From Atrichornis clamosus (lineage: Eukaryota; Chordata; Aves; Passeriformes; Menuridae): DNA of 64,000 bases. Under the pieces are notes generated by a model. The model did not search any database. It was not told the origin of the DNA and saw nothing but the letters and a program-made list of their open reading frames with translations. The stretch covers positions 1 to 64,000 of the forward strand of contig WBMZ01000185.1 of assembly GCA_013400975.1 (NCBI GenBank). The letters are read 5' to 3'. Shown piece by piece: positions 1-9,650 of the stretch. A program made the position numbers and the translations under genes. Within the stretch, counting starts at the first letter, position 1. Each line of letters opens with the position of its first letter.

Positions 1-221
1 GGCGAGCGGCGGCGCGGGGCGGCGGGACCCGCACGGACCCGGGGCCGGGCGCGGGGGAGGGCGGGGGGCGAGCGGAGCGTGAGGCGATGCCGCCCCCCGA
101 CAGCTCCGTGATTGATGACCCACCCGCCCGGGAAGGGGCGGTCGCTGTCGCCCGGGCTGGCGGGGGGAGCCCTGCGGCCAGGTGCGACCCAGCCCCGCCG
201 CACCCACCGGCCGCGACAGCT

Positions 222-227
222 TATAAA
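222..227 (+). promoter_or_regulatory. TCF24: TATA box (TATAAA)
   Basis: A perfect TATAAA sits inside the GC-rich island, where such a motif is unlikely by chance. It would place a transcription start near 250-258, exactly where the ACGGG array begins. Inferred core promoter of TCF24. Confidence 0.5.
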
Positions 228-251
228 CGGCACCGCGGGGCCGCACGGGGC

Positions 252-366
252 GCGACGGGACGGGACGGGACGGGACGGGACGGGACGGGACGGGACGGGA
301 CGGGACGGGACGGAGGCGCCGGCAGAGGCTGCGCCGGGCTGGCCCGCTCCGCACCGCGCGGGAACG
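252..366 (+). other. TCF24: Probable non-coding first exon of TCF24
   Basis: The proposed exon starts about 30 bases after the TATA box and ends at the donor ACG|GTAAGT (GT at 367-368). The partner acceptor would be TTGCTTGCAG ending at 3494, ten bases before the TCF24 start codon. The exon consists mostly of the ACGGG array plus GC-rich leader. The start site is estimated and no transcript evidence is available. Confidence 0.4.
255..313 (+). repeat. Pentanucleotide tandem repeat (ACGGG)n, about 12 copies
   Basis: Nearly perfect ACGGG units run for 59 bases. The plus strand therefore carries about twelve GGG runs spaced by two bases, which fits the G-quadruplex rule (G3 N1-7)x4 several times over. 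It lies in the presumed TCF24 5' leader. Confidence 0.9.
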
Positions 367-3300
367 GTAAGTTCATCCCCGGCCGGACACCCGTCAGGTC
401 GCGGGGAGCCGGGTTCTCCCGCCGGAGTGCGGGACGGGGACGCAGCAGGAGCCGCGTCCCGCACCCCCGGGCAGGCGGGGGCACCGCGACCTCTCCGGGC
501 CGGCGGGGACGTGAGCGCCTGTCCTGCCCCCGCACACCGACAGGCAAGTTATTTCTCTGCTCCGAGGAAAGGATTTTCCGGAGAAAGGATTAACCTGTTA
601 CCGGAATTACACAGAGGGCAAGGTCTTTTTAAAACCGATGCAAAATAGTTCAGATTCACTATATTTACCCCGCCCTACGGAACAACGGAAAAGTTTAGCT
701 AAGGTTTCCACCTGTTTCTTTTCAGTTTGTGTGCCTTTCTCTGGCGTTTTCCATCTTTTCCTTGTCTGTGTGGGCAGGTTGCCTTCATCGCCGTTACATT
801 CACACAGAATATAAGACTAAAATAAGCGTTGTGCTGGGTTTTTTTGGTAAAAGATGTCAAACCAATTATGTCTTTGTAGTGTCATGTAAGAACACAAATG
901 TATCTGCACGCATTAGAAATACTGCACTAGAAGTGCTTTAGAAATGACATAAATAGTTTAACTTACTTTCACAGCCCTGTTGCCAACTCTCTCAGCTCAC
1001 CAGGTGGCAAGTGGGTGTTTGCAAAAATTGCTGTGATTATTCTAAAACCCAAACCTCTTTCTTGTAAAATTTTAAAAAGAAAATGACTGTTGCCCCCAGA
1101 CTTTTTATTTACTTTAGTTTTCAGCAGCATCTTTTGGACCCTGAGGTTTGGATGATGCCTGGGTTTGCAGCGAGTGCAGCACCCGGAATGTGTGTCCCGA
1201 TTCCACCGGGGAGAAGAGTGATGCTTTCCAGTCCCAGTGTGCAACAGAAGTGATCCTGGCCGTGGATCCAGGAAGCACCGTGGTTTGGCTACACATATGT
1301 ACCTACGGACAGCAGAGCCTTTGTTTCTGTGTATCAGACTTTCCCAGGCCATTTGCTCTTTGTATTTCATGGGAGGTCTGACGGTGGAGAAATGTAATTC
1401 AGAATGAAATCTCTGATTTCAACAGCTGAAATTTTGTACATTTTTTCCATAGGCCCAGGATTCCATCTGATATAGATGTGAAGCTCCTAAACCAGAAACT
1501 TCTACTTCAAGGGGCACCCGAGGAGATGAAGTTTTTAAGTATGTGCATTAGTATGTACTGTATGTCACTCAAGGACATTCCAGTTCTAAATCTGGTAATA
1601 CACCAGCAGAGCAAAATCAAAACTGTGTGTAAACCAGCCCTAGTCCTGTATTTCAGTAGAGGAGCAGGTATTTATACCAACTAGTCTGTCTGTATCCTTG
1701 GGTAGTCTGGGCTTCTTCAGCAATCGGGGAAGACTTCCTCCTGTCAGTGGGATTTTGATGGAACGGCAGATGAGAAATCCTGGTGCTAATCATCAACTGA
1801 TAGATTCTCCTGCCAGTTTTCAAGATTGTCTTGATGATTGTCTTGATGTCACCTCTGCAGTGATGGTTTTTTTTAAACTAAAATGCATCCAGATCTGACT
1901 GTGCCTTAACACGATGAGAAAACACCAAGAAAAAAAAGCATATAGGATTTTTTTTTTTAAAGTTAGAGGTAATAGTCAATTTAAGTGCCATTTTTCAGCC
2001 CTCACTCAAGACACGCTCATGTAGCCTTAATGTGAGTTTTATTTTATATTGATCATAAATACCACAATAAAAAAGAATAGTGAGGTCTTTTTCCTTTGAT
2101 TTATACCTATAAAGTGCACAGAATATTTCACAAATAATTTCAGTCTAACCTGTACTGCTATTGAAGATAACATTACATGATAAAATTCTGTGAGCCAGAT
2201 TAATAGCAAATTAATCACAACAGAGCACTCCAAAAAAATAATGATAAAAATGTCTTCTAAATACCATCAAACTATAGCATTGCAAAAAGGATTATTTAAA
2301 AACCTTTCCTTATCTTTGACAGAAATCTTTGACTTGAGTGTGTGCTTGAAAAGCTTTGCAAAATCAAGATCTAATTCTCGTAAATGTAGATTCAGCCATT
2401 ATGTACATCAGTTTTATTTAAATTTTTAATTACATAGTATTTGGGTGAAATTAAAAGGTTTAATAACTTGTTCCTGCCCTTGTCTAGCCAGGCTGCCACA
2501 GAAACAGACACTTCTAACACGTGAAAGCTGGGATCTGGGACACCCAGGAGGGCTGCTTGGCTGAAGACAACAGGATCAGGTATTATTCCAGCTAAGAAGT
2601 GCTGCACTTTGGGGAATATTGATTGAATTGCATTTTTCTGTGGAACTGAATGAATTAAAGGACTGTGAGTTATATTACAGGCAGAGCTGACTGATTGGCT
2701 TTTCTGAAAGCTGGGAAAAGACCTTGTAGTCACTGTTTTCAGCTTTTCTCATAAGAACTTTTTTGATGTTGTTTTCAAAAGGTTCTTTTGCCCCCCAATG
2801 GCCAAAATACATCTTACAAAATTCTTTTAAAGTTTGGAAATGTAGATGACAAAGCATAAGCATTGGGGGGGGTGTTTAGTAACGTTAGGGGGTGGGAGGA
2901 CAGGAGAAGTCAGTTCCTGATACTTTAAAATTATGGACCAAGTTTTGCCCTTCAAAAACTGAGTTCGTGCTCTGAGGCTCCACTTAGTGCTGCATCTGAA
3001 AATGATATTTTTCTTTCTGTAATCCATGGAGCACTGATCAGCTAGAACAGTGTTGATAAAATGACTACAGCTAAGTAGAAAATATACCAACAGTCCCACA
3101 TGCCAAATCATACAGAGAATATGTTTTAAAAATTGCATTTAGCCTAATTTTTAGTTGGTTGTAAATGGAAACTACCGTGGCAGTGCCTCCGGGCAGTGCC
3201 TGTTGGGATTTCTCAGAATTCATCTCTCAGCTATTAGTAACTAAAAAAATTTGCTCTGTGTAATACTGTCAAAAAATTGAAATACCGATCATTGCAAACA

Positions 3301-3494
3301 TTTTAACTTCTGCTTCTGTACCCGTGTGTGATGCTAAATTTGTAAGCAGTGAATGGCAAAGTGGCTCACACAGCTGCATCCCGGCTTTTCCAAGCACGGG
3401 CAGCGCCCGCGTTTCCGATCACCCTTGTTTTCGGAACGCTCAGACTCCAGCTCAGCACAGCACCTTACTTTCGATACGCACTTGTTGCTTGCAG
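367..3494 (+). other. TCF24: Probable 5'UTR intron of TCF24
   Basis: AT-rich sequence between the GTAAGT donor at 367 and the acceptor TTGCTTGCAG at 3485-3494. I see no coding exon, RNA gene or recognisable transposon. A short imperfect tandem of GATTGTCTTGAT lies near 1823-1850. Confidence 0.4.
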
Positions 3495-3504
3495 GAAGTC
3501 ACCG

Positions 3505-3891
3505 ATGGACTGCGGACACTTAGCTGAGAGCGGCGAGGAGATCTCCAGCGCGGGCGCAGAGCCCGACTCCCTGCTGCCTTCTCCCGCGGGCAGCGGCGCT
3601 TGCTGCCCGCCCCCGGCCGCGGGGCAGCGGGCCGGGGTCCCCCCGGGCCGCCCCGCCGCCGCCAACGCCGCTCGGGAGCGCAGCCGGGTGCAGACCCTGC
3701 GCCACGCCTTCCTCGAGCTGCAGAAGACTCTGCCCTCTGTGCCGCCCGACACCAAGCTCTCCAAGCTGGATGTGCTCCTCCTGGCCACCACCTACATCGC
3801 ACACCTCACTCGCAGCCTTCAGGATGAGGAAGAGGCGCCGGGAGACGGCTTGGGCACCCTCCGTGGGGATGGATACCTCCACCCTGTCAAG
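3505..3891 (+). CDS. TCF24: TCF24 coding exon 1 (residues 1-129)
   Basis: Begins at ATG in the context ACCGATGG and ends AAG|GTAGGA after HPVK. It carries the entire bHLH domain (residues about 51-106). It is GC-rich compared with the flanking introns. Confidence 0.96.
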
Positions 3892-6393
3892 GTAGGAGGG
3901 CTGAGGCGCAGCTACCACCTTCTGTTAGTGAGTAAGAACATTGCTCTTAGATATGGAGGTGAAACGAAAGATTTCAAGTTCATACACCCTGCGTAGGTAA
4001 TACATGGAAATCCTGCCTGGACTAACCGTTGTGCCCAGGTGCTAGGGGCCAGATGGAAATGTCTTGGAGCTTTGTTCCTCCAGCTTCAGGGCCTTTGCAC
4101 CAAAATATCAAATCCAGTGTAGATTCAAACCTAGTGGGACTTGGTTTTTCGGAAGTGAAGGTGGAGGTCAGCACCAGAGGAGTACTTGCATCGTCTTGGT
4201 CCCTGCTCGGAAGCCTTGGTGATGCCCTGTGGACCCACTGGATCCTGCTGTAGGGGGTGCATGTGGTGAGGTGACGCTGTCCCACAGCGACGATCCAGCC
4301 ACGGCTGGGCCTGCTTTGGTTCTGCCGAGGCAGCCCGGTGTGGGCAGTGGCGTTAATTACGAGCCACGTGTTAGTGACTGCCATGAAAGCGCCTTCCTGA
4401 AGCATTTGCACTCTTCCCTTTGTCAAAAAAATCATGGCCATACAGAGGGGATGAGAAAGGGGAACTGCACTTGGAGAGGACCTGGGGCTGCAAACTGTTT
4501 CCAAATGCAGCGCTCACTGACTGATGGGGCTCAGACACCACGGGGTGTTTTTTTTGGCTCTGGTCGCAGGGAGTGAGTTAGAGCCCTGGGGTGTTTTCTT
4601 TTCTTTTTTTTAAGAGTCTGAATTCAGAATGATTTGATTAAGATTAATTTCTGAAGTAATCTCTAATTTCTGTAAAGTGCCTAATTCACAGAGAGTTCCT
4701 TGTTCACAATGTTGGTTGCTGTATTTTACAGCATGATGTGAACGTAGGCTTCTGAAGCCATTTAAATGATTAGCAGACTCATAAAGAAAGCAAAACCTCT
4801 ATATCAATTAGAAGATGGCTATAATTTAAGTAAAAAACCACTGTGATGTATTTCAAAATAACTTCAAAATAGCTTCTGTTAGTTCCCTCAGTCAGAGTGA
4901 AAGGACACAGGTCTCTTACAGTACTTTTTATCAGCTGCCAACTACTACTGGCAGAAAAATAGTCTTGAATAGTTATTGCAGGAGTTAAATGATCCAGATG
5001 CACATTTCCCAGGCTACTGGAATAGAGCAATACTAGATTCACTTCAGCAGTTATTTTTTATGAATATATTTGATGAAAGCGTCCCAGACAAATCCTAGGA
5101 TGTGCCTCAAAAACCCCAAAATGCAGGATATGAGACAACCTGTACAGATAAAGACTTTATATATCAAGCATAGTAAAAGCAAATAGTGAGGAAAGTTAAA
5201 TACCCCAGTACAGTCATGCGTACATTGAATGAAAAATATGGTTAATGACTTTAAACTCAGATGGTTTATTGGTGACAAACTCATAACATCACACTTGAAA
5301 TGAAATTACTGAATGAGACCGTACAGTCTTTCCAAGTGAGAATATGCTGCTACTTTAGGTCTTTAAACAGAAGAGCTGAGATTTATCTGTAGGATTATTA
5401 ATTGCCCCTTACACACAGCAAAGGTGCCAGTCTGTTCCCGAGGGTCTTAAAAACCTGCATTCTTTTGGAACGACGTGCTGGCTGCGTTTCGGGTATTTTG
5501 CATCCAATGTGTGTGACAAGTTGTCTTTTCAAACATCCTCCTCTCTAATGCTGAACTCTGGCACAGCAAACAGAGCTGAAGGCTCCTTCCCGAGAGCTGG
5601 CGCCCGGCTGCGGCCACCCGCTCCACAGGGCCGCCGGCACTGGGCAACCTGCTGGGGTTAAGAAACTCAGGCTGTCAGAATAAATATTTCACACCAGTGT
5701 AACTGGTGATCCCAACAATCGGAGTGCGGAAAGATGCAGTGTCTCATCTGCAGTTGCTGGAGCTGACAGGGACAAGGAGCTGTGAGTGCTGAAGACCGCC
5801 GAGGCGCAATGCATTCCATTCCCTTCAGCTCGCAGTGCTCAGCAGCAGCCCCTGTGCTGCTCGGAGTCTGCGGCCCAGCCAGCAGGGGTGGGGTGCACGC
5901 GGGGCTGCAACCCCTGCAGGTGTGGCTGTATCCCTGCAGTCTTCCTGGTGCCTTAACGAGGAATGCTTTGTTTTATTCTGCTAACAGAAGGCCTCCAATA
6001 CAGACTGCGCTAGGATGACTGATCAGCACGGCCTGCCCCTGTCTGCTGGGTCATGGCGGGGTTGAGAGCTGTGCCTCACAGTTAATGACCAAAGCAAATG
6101 TCCAGGCTAAGCCTCCCTTACCAAGCCCCTAACATTTTCCAACGAATGACAAAACGGGAACTGTTTGGTGATAGCAACAGTTTTTTATTTTCTCGTACGC
6201 CTAAAGCTTTGCTGAGAACTGCAGTCAGAGTGCAAAGATCCGAGGTGTCTCAGCACTTTGCTTGTCTCCTCTCTTGCAGAAGTGGCCCATGCGTTCCAGG
6301 TTGTACATTGGAGCCACGGGACAGTTTCTGACTCACTCGGCACAAGGAGACACCGCAAACCATGGGGAAACATCAACATCTTCACATATCTAA
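3505..6393 (+). CDS. TCF24: TCF24, basic helix-loop-helix transcription factor 24 (two coding exons)
   Basis: Join 3505-3891 and 6280-6393: 167 codons including stop, 166 aa (human protein about 167 aa). It is a predicted nuclear bHLH factor of the group related to TCF21 and TCF23; its targets and partners are poorly known. Residues 1-50 are a Ser/Ala/Pro/Gly-rich leader. The basic region is residues 54-63 ([10 protein letters not shown]) with the DNA-contacting Glu58 and Arg61 pattern, helix 1 is about 64-80, the loop PDTKLSK is 81-87 and helix 2 is about 88-106. The C-terminus contains GDGYLHPVK followed by [16 protein letters not shown], a block that also ends human TCF24 as I recall it. 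I chose the ATG at 3505 because a good splice acceptor lies just upstream; an in-frame ATG at 3349 precedes that acceptor. Frame is kept across the GTAGGA donor and CTTGCAG acceptor. Confidence 0.96.
3892..6279 (+). other. TCF24: TCF24 intron between the two coding exons
   Basis: GT-AG intron of 2388 bases. It includes a GC-richer patch at about 5560-5930 and a CACGTG E-box at 4365-4370. No other gene is supported here. Confidence 0.85.
6280..6393 (+). CDS. TCF24: TCF24 coding exon 2 (residues 130-166 and stop)
   Basis: Preceded by the acceptor CTCTCTTGCAG. It encodes [16 protein letters not shown] and a Thr/Ser-rich tail ending in SSHI, then TAA at 6391-6393. The first sixteen residues match the conserved C-terminal block of TCF24, which fixes the exon and its frame. 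Confidence 0.95.
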   Translation, partial: KWPMRSRLYIGATGQFLTHSAQGDTANHGETSTSSHI

Positions 6394-7654
6394 CCTCCCT
6401 TTTTGCTTTTAAAAATGTGGTTATTTATTACACCTTATATATATATATTTAAGTTAAAAATAGTATCTACAGACAAACTATAATTCCTGAAATACTGTTT
6501 GTAGAGGAGAAGGAATTGATTCTTAAATGTAATTAATACCTCATTAAGTTAATGTGATGCGTCATTGGTTTCTATCATTGCTAGGATCTGAATTATGGGG
6601 GACTGGGAGGTGGTGACTGCAGTTGGCACCAAGAGGAGCAGCAGCAGCAAAGGCAGAGCTGCCAGCAGAGCAGGTATCCTTGTCCTCCCTGGGACGAGCG
6701 CTGTGAGAAAGAAGGGAGGAGTGATGTGGTACTGGCCAAGTAGAGAGCAAAACAGGCTTGAGTGAAAAGTGAAGGGCAAGTCTAAAAACAGCAGCTGCAA
6801 TCCCACAGACTTTCTTCACTGCTTAAAGCTGATGGCAGAAATGCCCAATTGCAGCTGTCAGCTCAGGGCCTCACCCACGGGACAGTCCTACATGTACGCA
6901 GCTGTTGCTGGGAATGTGGGTGCACGTTCAGCTCCAGAGAAAACATGCTGCGACCCATCCCTCACGGACAGAGCGCCGCGCGTTGGGCACTGCTCGCACC
7001 CATCCACGGGGCTGTGCTGCGTGTCACGGGGTTCAGGCACCCCGGCACAGCCACGGCCCTGCTCACAATACCCAGGCTCCTCTGTCTTGGCTTTCAGAGG
7101 GTTCTTGTATTGAAGCAAATAAGCCCAGAGCACTGGCTTGTTCACAGCACATTTTTTTCACTTAAACACCTTCCGCATATAGGCAAGAGGAGCTGAAATT
7201 AAACGCACAAATGTCATCTGTTGTATCCGTTCTGTAAAACACTGCACTTCTCATATGGATTGTTATTGCTAAGGTTCTATTAAATATTATTCAGTGAATG
7301 TTATATACTTTGAGTTGCAAAATCTGTTATCAGTTCTCATTGCACATGTTAATATTCTGCATTTATAGATGCTGTCTCCCTTCTGAGGGCTTCATGGTTT
7401 AAATTTAAAAATGATGTTTGGGAAAACAAAAATACTAGCCAGAACAACTTTCATTTAAAAAGTATGGTAATATTTGGAGCTCTCCTCTGCCCCTGCAGCA
7501 TTCTGAGCTTTTACCAAGATAATATACCTGGAAGTGACAGAATTCAAGAAAGGAAAGAAAAAAAAGACTCCTCCCTGTTTTTAAGGTTTATTCCTTTAAA
7601 TGTAATTGAAAGATTCTGATGGCTTATTTATGAACAAGAGGTTCAGTTGGAGCA
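6394..7654 (+). other. TCF24 3'UTR and flanking intergenic DNA
   Basis: No coding exon is seen. I find no AATAAA close to the stop codon; ATTAAA variants occur at 7198-7203 and 7279-7284 and are the nearest poly(A) signal candidates. A short TA repeat lies at about 6436-6450. The first copy of a local duplication starts at 7311. Confidence 0.5.
7311..7501 (+). repeat. Local direct duplication 1, copy A
   Basis: About 190 bases are repeated with roughly 80% identity by eye at 7925-8116. Shared anchors include GAGTTGCAA, AACAAAAATACTAGC and AGAACAACTTT in the same order and spacing. I do not recognise it as a known transposon. Confidence 0.85.
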
Positions 7655-7832
7655 GGAAGAATTTATTCACAGAAAGGGCTGTTAAGCATTAGAACGGGCT
7701 CCACCAGGAGTCACCATTTCTGGAGGTGTTCCAGAAAAGACTGGATGGGTCACATAGTGCCATGGTCTAACTGAAAAGGTGATGATCGGCCAAAAGTTGG
7801 ACTCAGTCTTTTCGAACCTAGTTGATTCTGTA
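7655..7832 (+). mobile_element. CR1 LINE 3' fragment (plus orientation)
   Basis: The sequence follows the 3' part of an avian CR1 consensus: an AGAAAGGGCTGTTAAGCATT block, TGGAGGTGTTCCA, AAAGACTGGATG, TAGTGCCATGGTCTA, then GTTGGACTCAGTCTTTTCG and a GATTCTG end. It is 5'-truncated, as CR1 copies usually are. It lies between the two copies of local duplication 1. Subfamily assignment needs a library search. Confidence 0.8.
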
Positions 7833-7924
7833 AGCATGAAAAATGGATAGTAATAAGGGTTAAAAACATGGAAAGTTATGAATGGATGGCGGGGAGAATA
7901 CATCTCTAATCAGACTCTCACCAC

Positions 7925-8116
7925 TGAGTTGCAAGATCTGTATCAGTTTCTCATTGTACATGATAATATTCTGAATTTATAGCTGCTGTCTTCTTTCTGA
8001 AGGCTTTAATTTTTAAAATGACATTTAGGAAAAAAGGAAAACAAAAATACTAGCAAGAACAACTTTAATTTTAAAAGTATGGTGAAATGTGGAGGTCTCC
8101 ACCACCCTTGCAGTAT
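7925..8116 (+). repeat. Local direct duplication 1, copy B
   Basis: Second copy of the segment at 7311-7501, 614 bases downstream in the same orientation, with small indels such as an AAAAAAGG insertion. It shares no sequence with the CR1 fragment between the copies. Confidence 0.85.
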
Positions 8117-8690
8117 TTACAATGGAATATTTACAATGCAATATTTAAAATACTCCGAAGGCAGCCAGAGAATCAGAGCAGCAAACACCGTAGCTACTTA
8201 TTGTAGCCACGTCCCTAAGACTTTCCCAGCATTTTATGGAATTATTAAAGGCCAGTAAGAATATGAAGAATTACAATAGCAGATTTTAATATGAGAAGAG
8301 CTCCCCATATTTATGAGTTGGGATTTTTTTTCCTTTTAGACAGAGCGTTCTCAATCAGAATTTTTATGCCCTTCCTTCCAGAACCAGATTAGGCAACACA
8401 CTCCCTTCGACCAGTGCAAGAGCTCTGATCTTCCAGAAATTTACACACCAGGGTAACAACAGCTCCTCCGAACCTGTCTGCTTCAAACCTGATGTTTAGT
8501 TCCAAATATATATTTCCTAGGAAGAGTTCATATCCTCTTAGACTGAAATATGAAGTTTGGCATTATAGCACCGGGAGTATGCACGTGCTTAGGAATAAAA
8601 TTGTACAATGTTCCTACATTGCTATCAAAACGTGGCATTTTTCACGGAGTAACCTAAAACGTCTCAGCAGACCTCGGTCATTGTCATCAC
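8117..8690. other. Intergenic, nothing recognised
   Basis: AT-rich sequence without a supported exon or repeat, leading into the CpG island that begins near 8.7 kb. Confidence 0.5.
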
Positions 8691-9055
8691 AGCTTTTCCC
8701 TCGGAGGGATGGGGCAGGCGAACTTCCCGCGGCCACAGCAAGCACACCGCCCGTGCAGAAGCTGCTGCGCAGGGACCCGTGCTTCCCGCTGCTCGCAGGG
8801 GTAACTCCCACACCGCCTCCGCTCCTGCGCCGCTTTCCCCTGACCCACGTCACCGGCCACTCACCGCTTCCTCCTTTTCCCTCTGCGCGCGCAGCCGGAA
8901 AGCGCCGCGCCCCCGCCCCGCCCCCGCCCCGCGGCCTATTTAGCGGGATCCCGCGGTGGGAATTGTCTTTTCCATGGGCCTGGTCCCCCTGCAGCAATCT
9001 CAGGGAGTGGAGGGGAACGGCACCGGAGCGACCGCGCCTGCCTGTTCGGGGTGCG

Positions 9056-9077
9056 TGGATGGATGGATGGATGGATG
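9056..9077 (+). repeat. Tetranucleotide repeat (GGAT)n
   Basis: About 5.5 perfect GGAT units inside the CpG island. Confidence 0.9.
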
Positions 9078-9284
9078 TGGCGGGGCGCAGCCCGCCTTTG
9101 CGGGGCCGCTTTCGGCGGCCGATCCCGTCATGGCGAGGAGCGCCCGGGCACTGCCGAGAGGGGCGGGCTCTGGGCGTGGGGGGTGCCCGCGTTGCTCCGT
9201 GGCTTGGGAGCTGTTCCGCCGTGCCGCGGCCTCGGGCACGGGAGCGGCAGCAGCGGCCGCCCAGCCTGATGGGTGCGAATTGAA

Positions 9285-9482
9285 AGAGGGGAAATTTAGT
9301 TTAGATATTGAAAATAAATTTTTTGTTGTGAGAGTGGAACTGGAACAGGGAGGTTGTGGATGCCCCAACCCTGTCAGTGTTAAAACCGGGTTGGATAAGG
9401 CCCTGAGCAACCTGGTCTAGTGGGACGTGGCCCTTCACGTGGCAGGGGTGGGACCACATGATGGCTAAGGTCCGTTGCAGCC
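9285..9482 (+). mobile_element. CR1 LINE 3' tail (plus orientation)
   Basis: Typical CR1 3' end: a TTTAGTTTAGAT block, GTGGAACTGGAACAGG, GGTTGTGGATGCCCC, GTTGGATAAGGCCCTGAG, CAACCTGGTCTAGTGGGA, GGCAGGGGTGGGACCACATG and a final AAGGTCC. 5'-truncated and moderately diverged. It splits the CpG island into two GC-rich blocks. Confidence 0.92.
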
Positions 9483-9650
9483 CCTTAACCTTTCGTGGTG
9501 CCGTGATCCCGCCTCGCCGCGGCGGCCGCGTGGCTCCGCGGCAGCCGCACGGCGCTGGTTCCCTGCAGGGCGTCAGAGCCGCCCGCGTTCCGCCGCGCTC
9601 CTTGCAGCGGGCCCTCGGCTCGACAGGCCAGGCACGTGTGCCCGTGTGAA

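Larger units (their letters stand above)
1..600. promoter_or_regulatory. TCF24: CpG island at the probable TCF24 promoter
   Basis: This stretch is extremely GC- and CpG-rich and turns abruptly AT-rich after about 600. It contains a TATA box at 222-227, an ACGGG array and a consensus splice donor at 367, all on the plus strand and upstream of TCF24. The long ORFs in it lie in several overlapping frames and are low-complexity Arg/Gly/Pro translations, so I do not call them genes. The link to TCF24 is inferred from strand, spacing and the matching splice acceptor at 3494. Confidence 0.6.
8691..9650. promoter_or_regulatory. CpG island not attributable to any of the three genes
   Basis: A CpG-rich stretch of about 1 kb, interrupted by a CR1 insertion at 9285-9482. 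It contains tandem GC boxes (CCCCGCCCC type) at 8911-8930, directly followed by a TATTTAG motif at 8937-8943, and a TGACGTG half-site read on the minus strand near 8846. It lies 2.3 kb beyond the TCF24 stop and 4 kb beyond the MCMDC2 stop, so it is downstream of both genes. It may be the promoter of an unannotated transcript. The long ORFs across it are low-complexity and in overlapping frames. Confidence 0.6.

Noticed and set aside
87..648. Overlapping ORFs of 168 and 178 aa on the plus strand and 108 aa on the minus strand
   Set aside because: They read through the ACGGG array and GC-rich island in several frames at once, with repetitive Gly/Arg/Thr or Pro/Ser/Arg translations and no domain.
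3349..3504. In-frame upstream ATG that would extend TCF24 by 52 residues
   Set aside because: The extension crosses a strong splice acceptor (TTGCTTGCAG at 3485-3494) and has no similarity to the TCF24 N-terminus; the ATG at 3505 is a better start.
8492..9283. 263-aa plus-strand ORF and a 154-aa ORF overlapping it
   Set aside because: They span the orphan CpG island; composition is Arg/Pro/Gly-rich, frames overlap on both strands, and the second runs into the CR1 tail.
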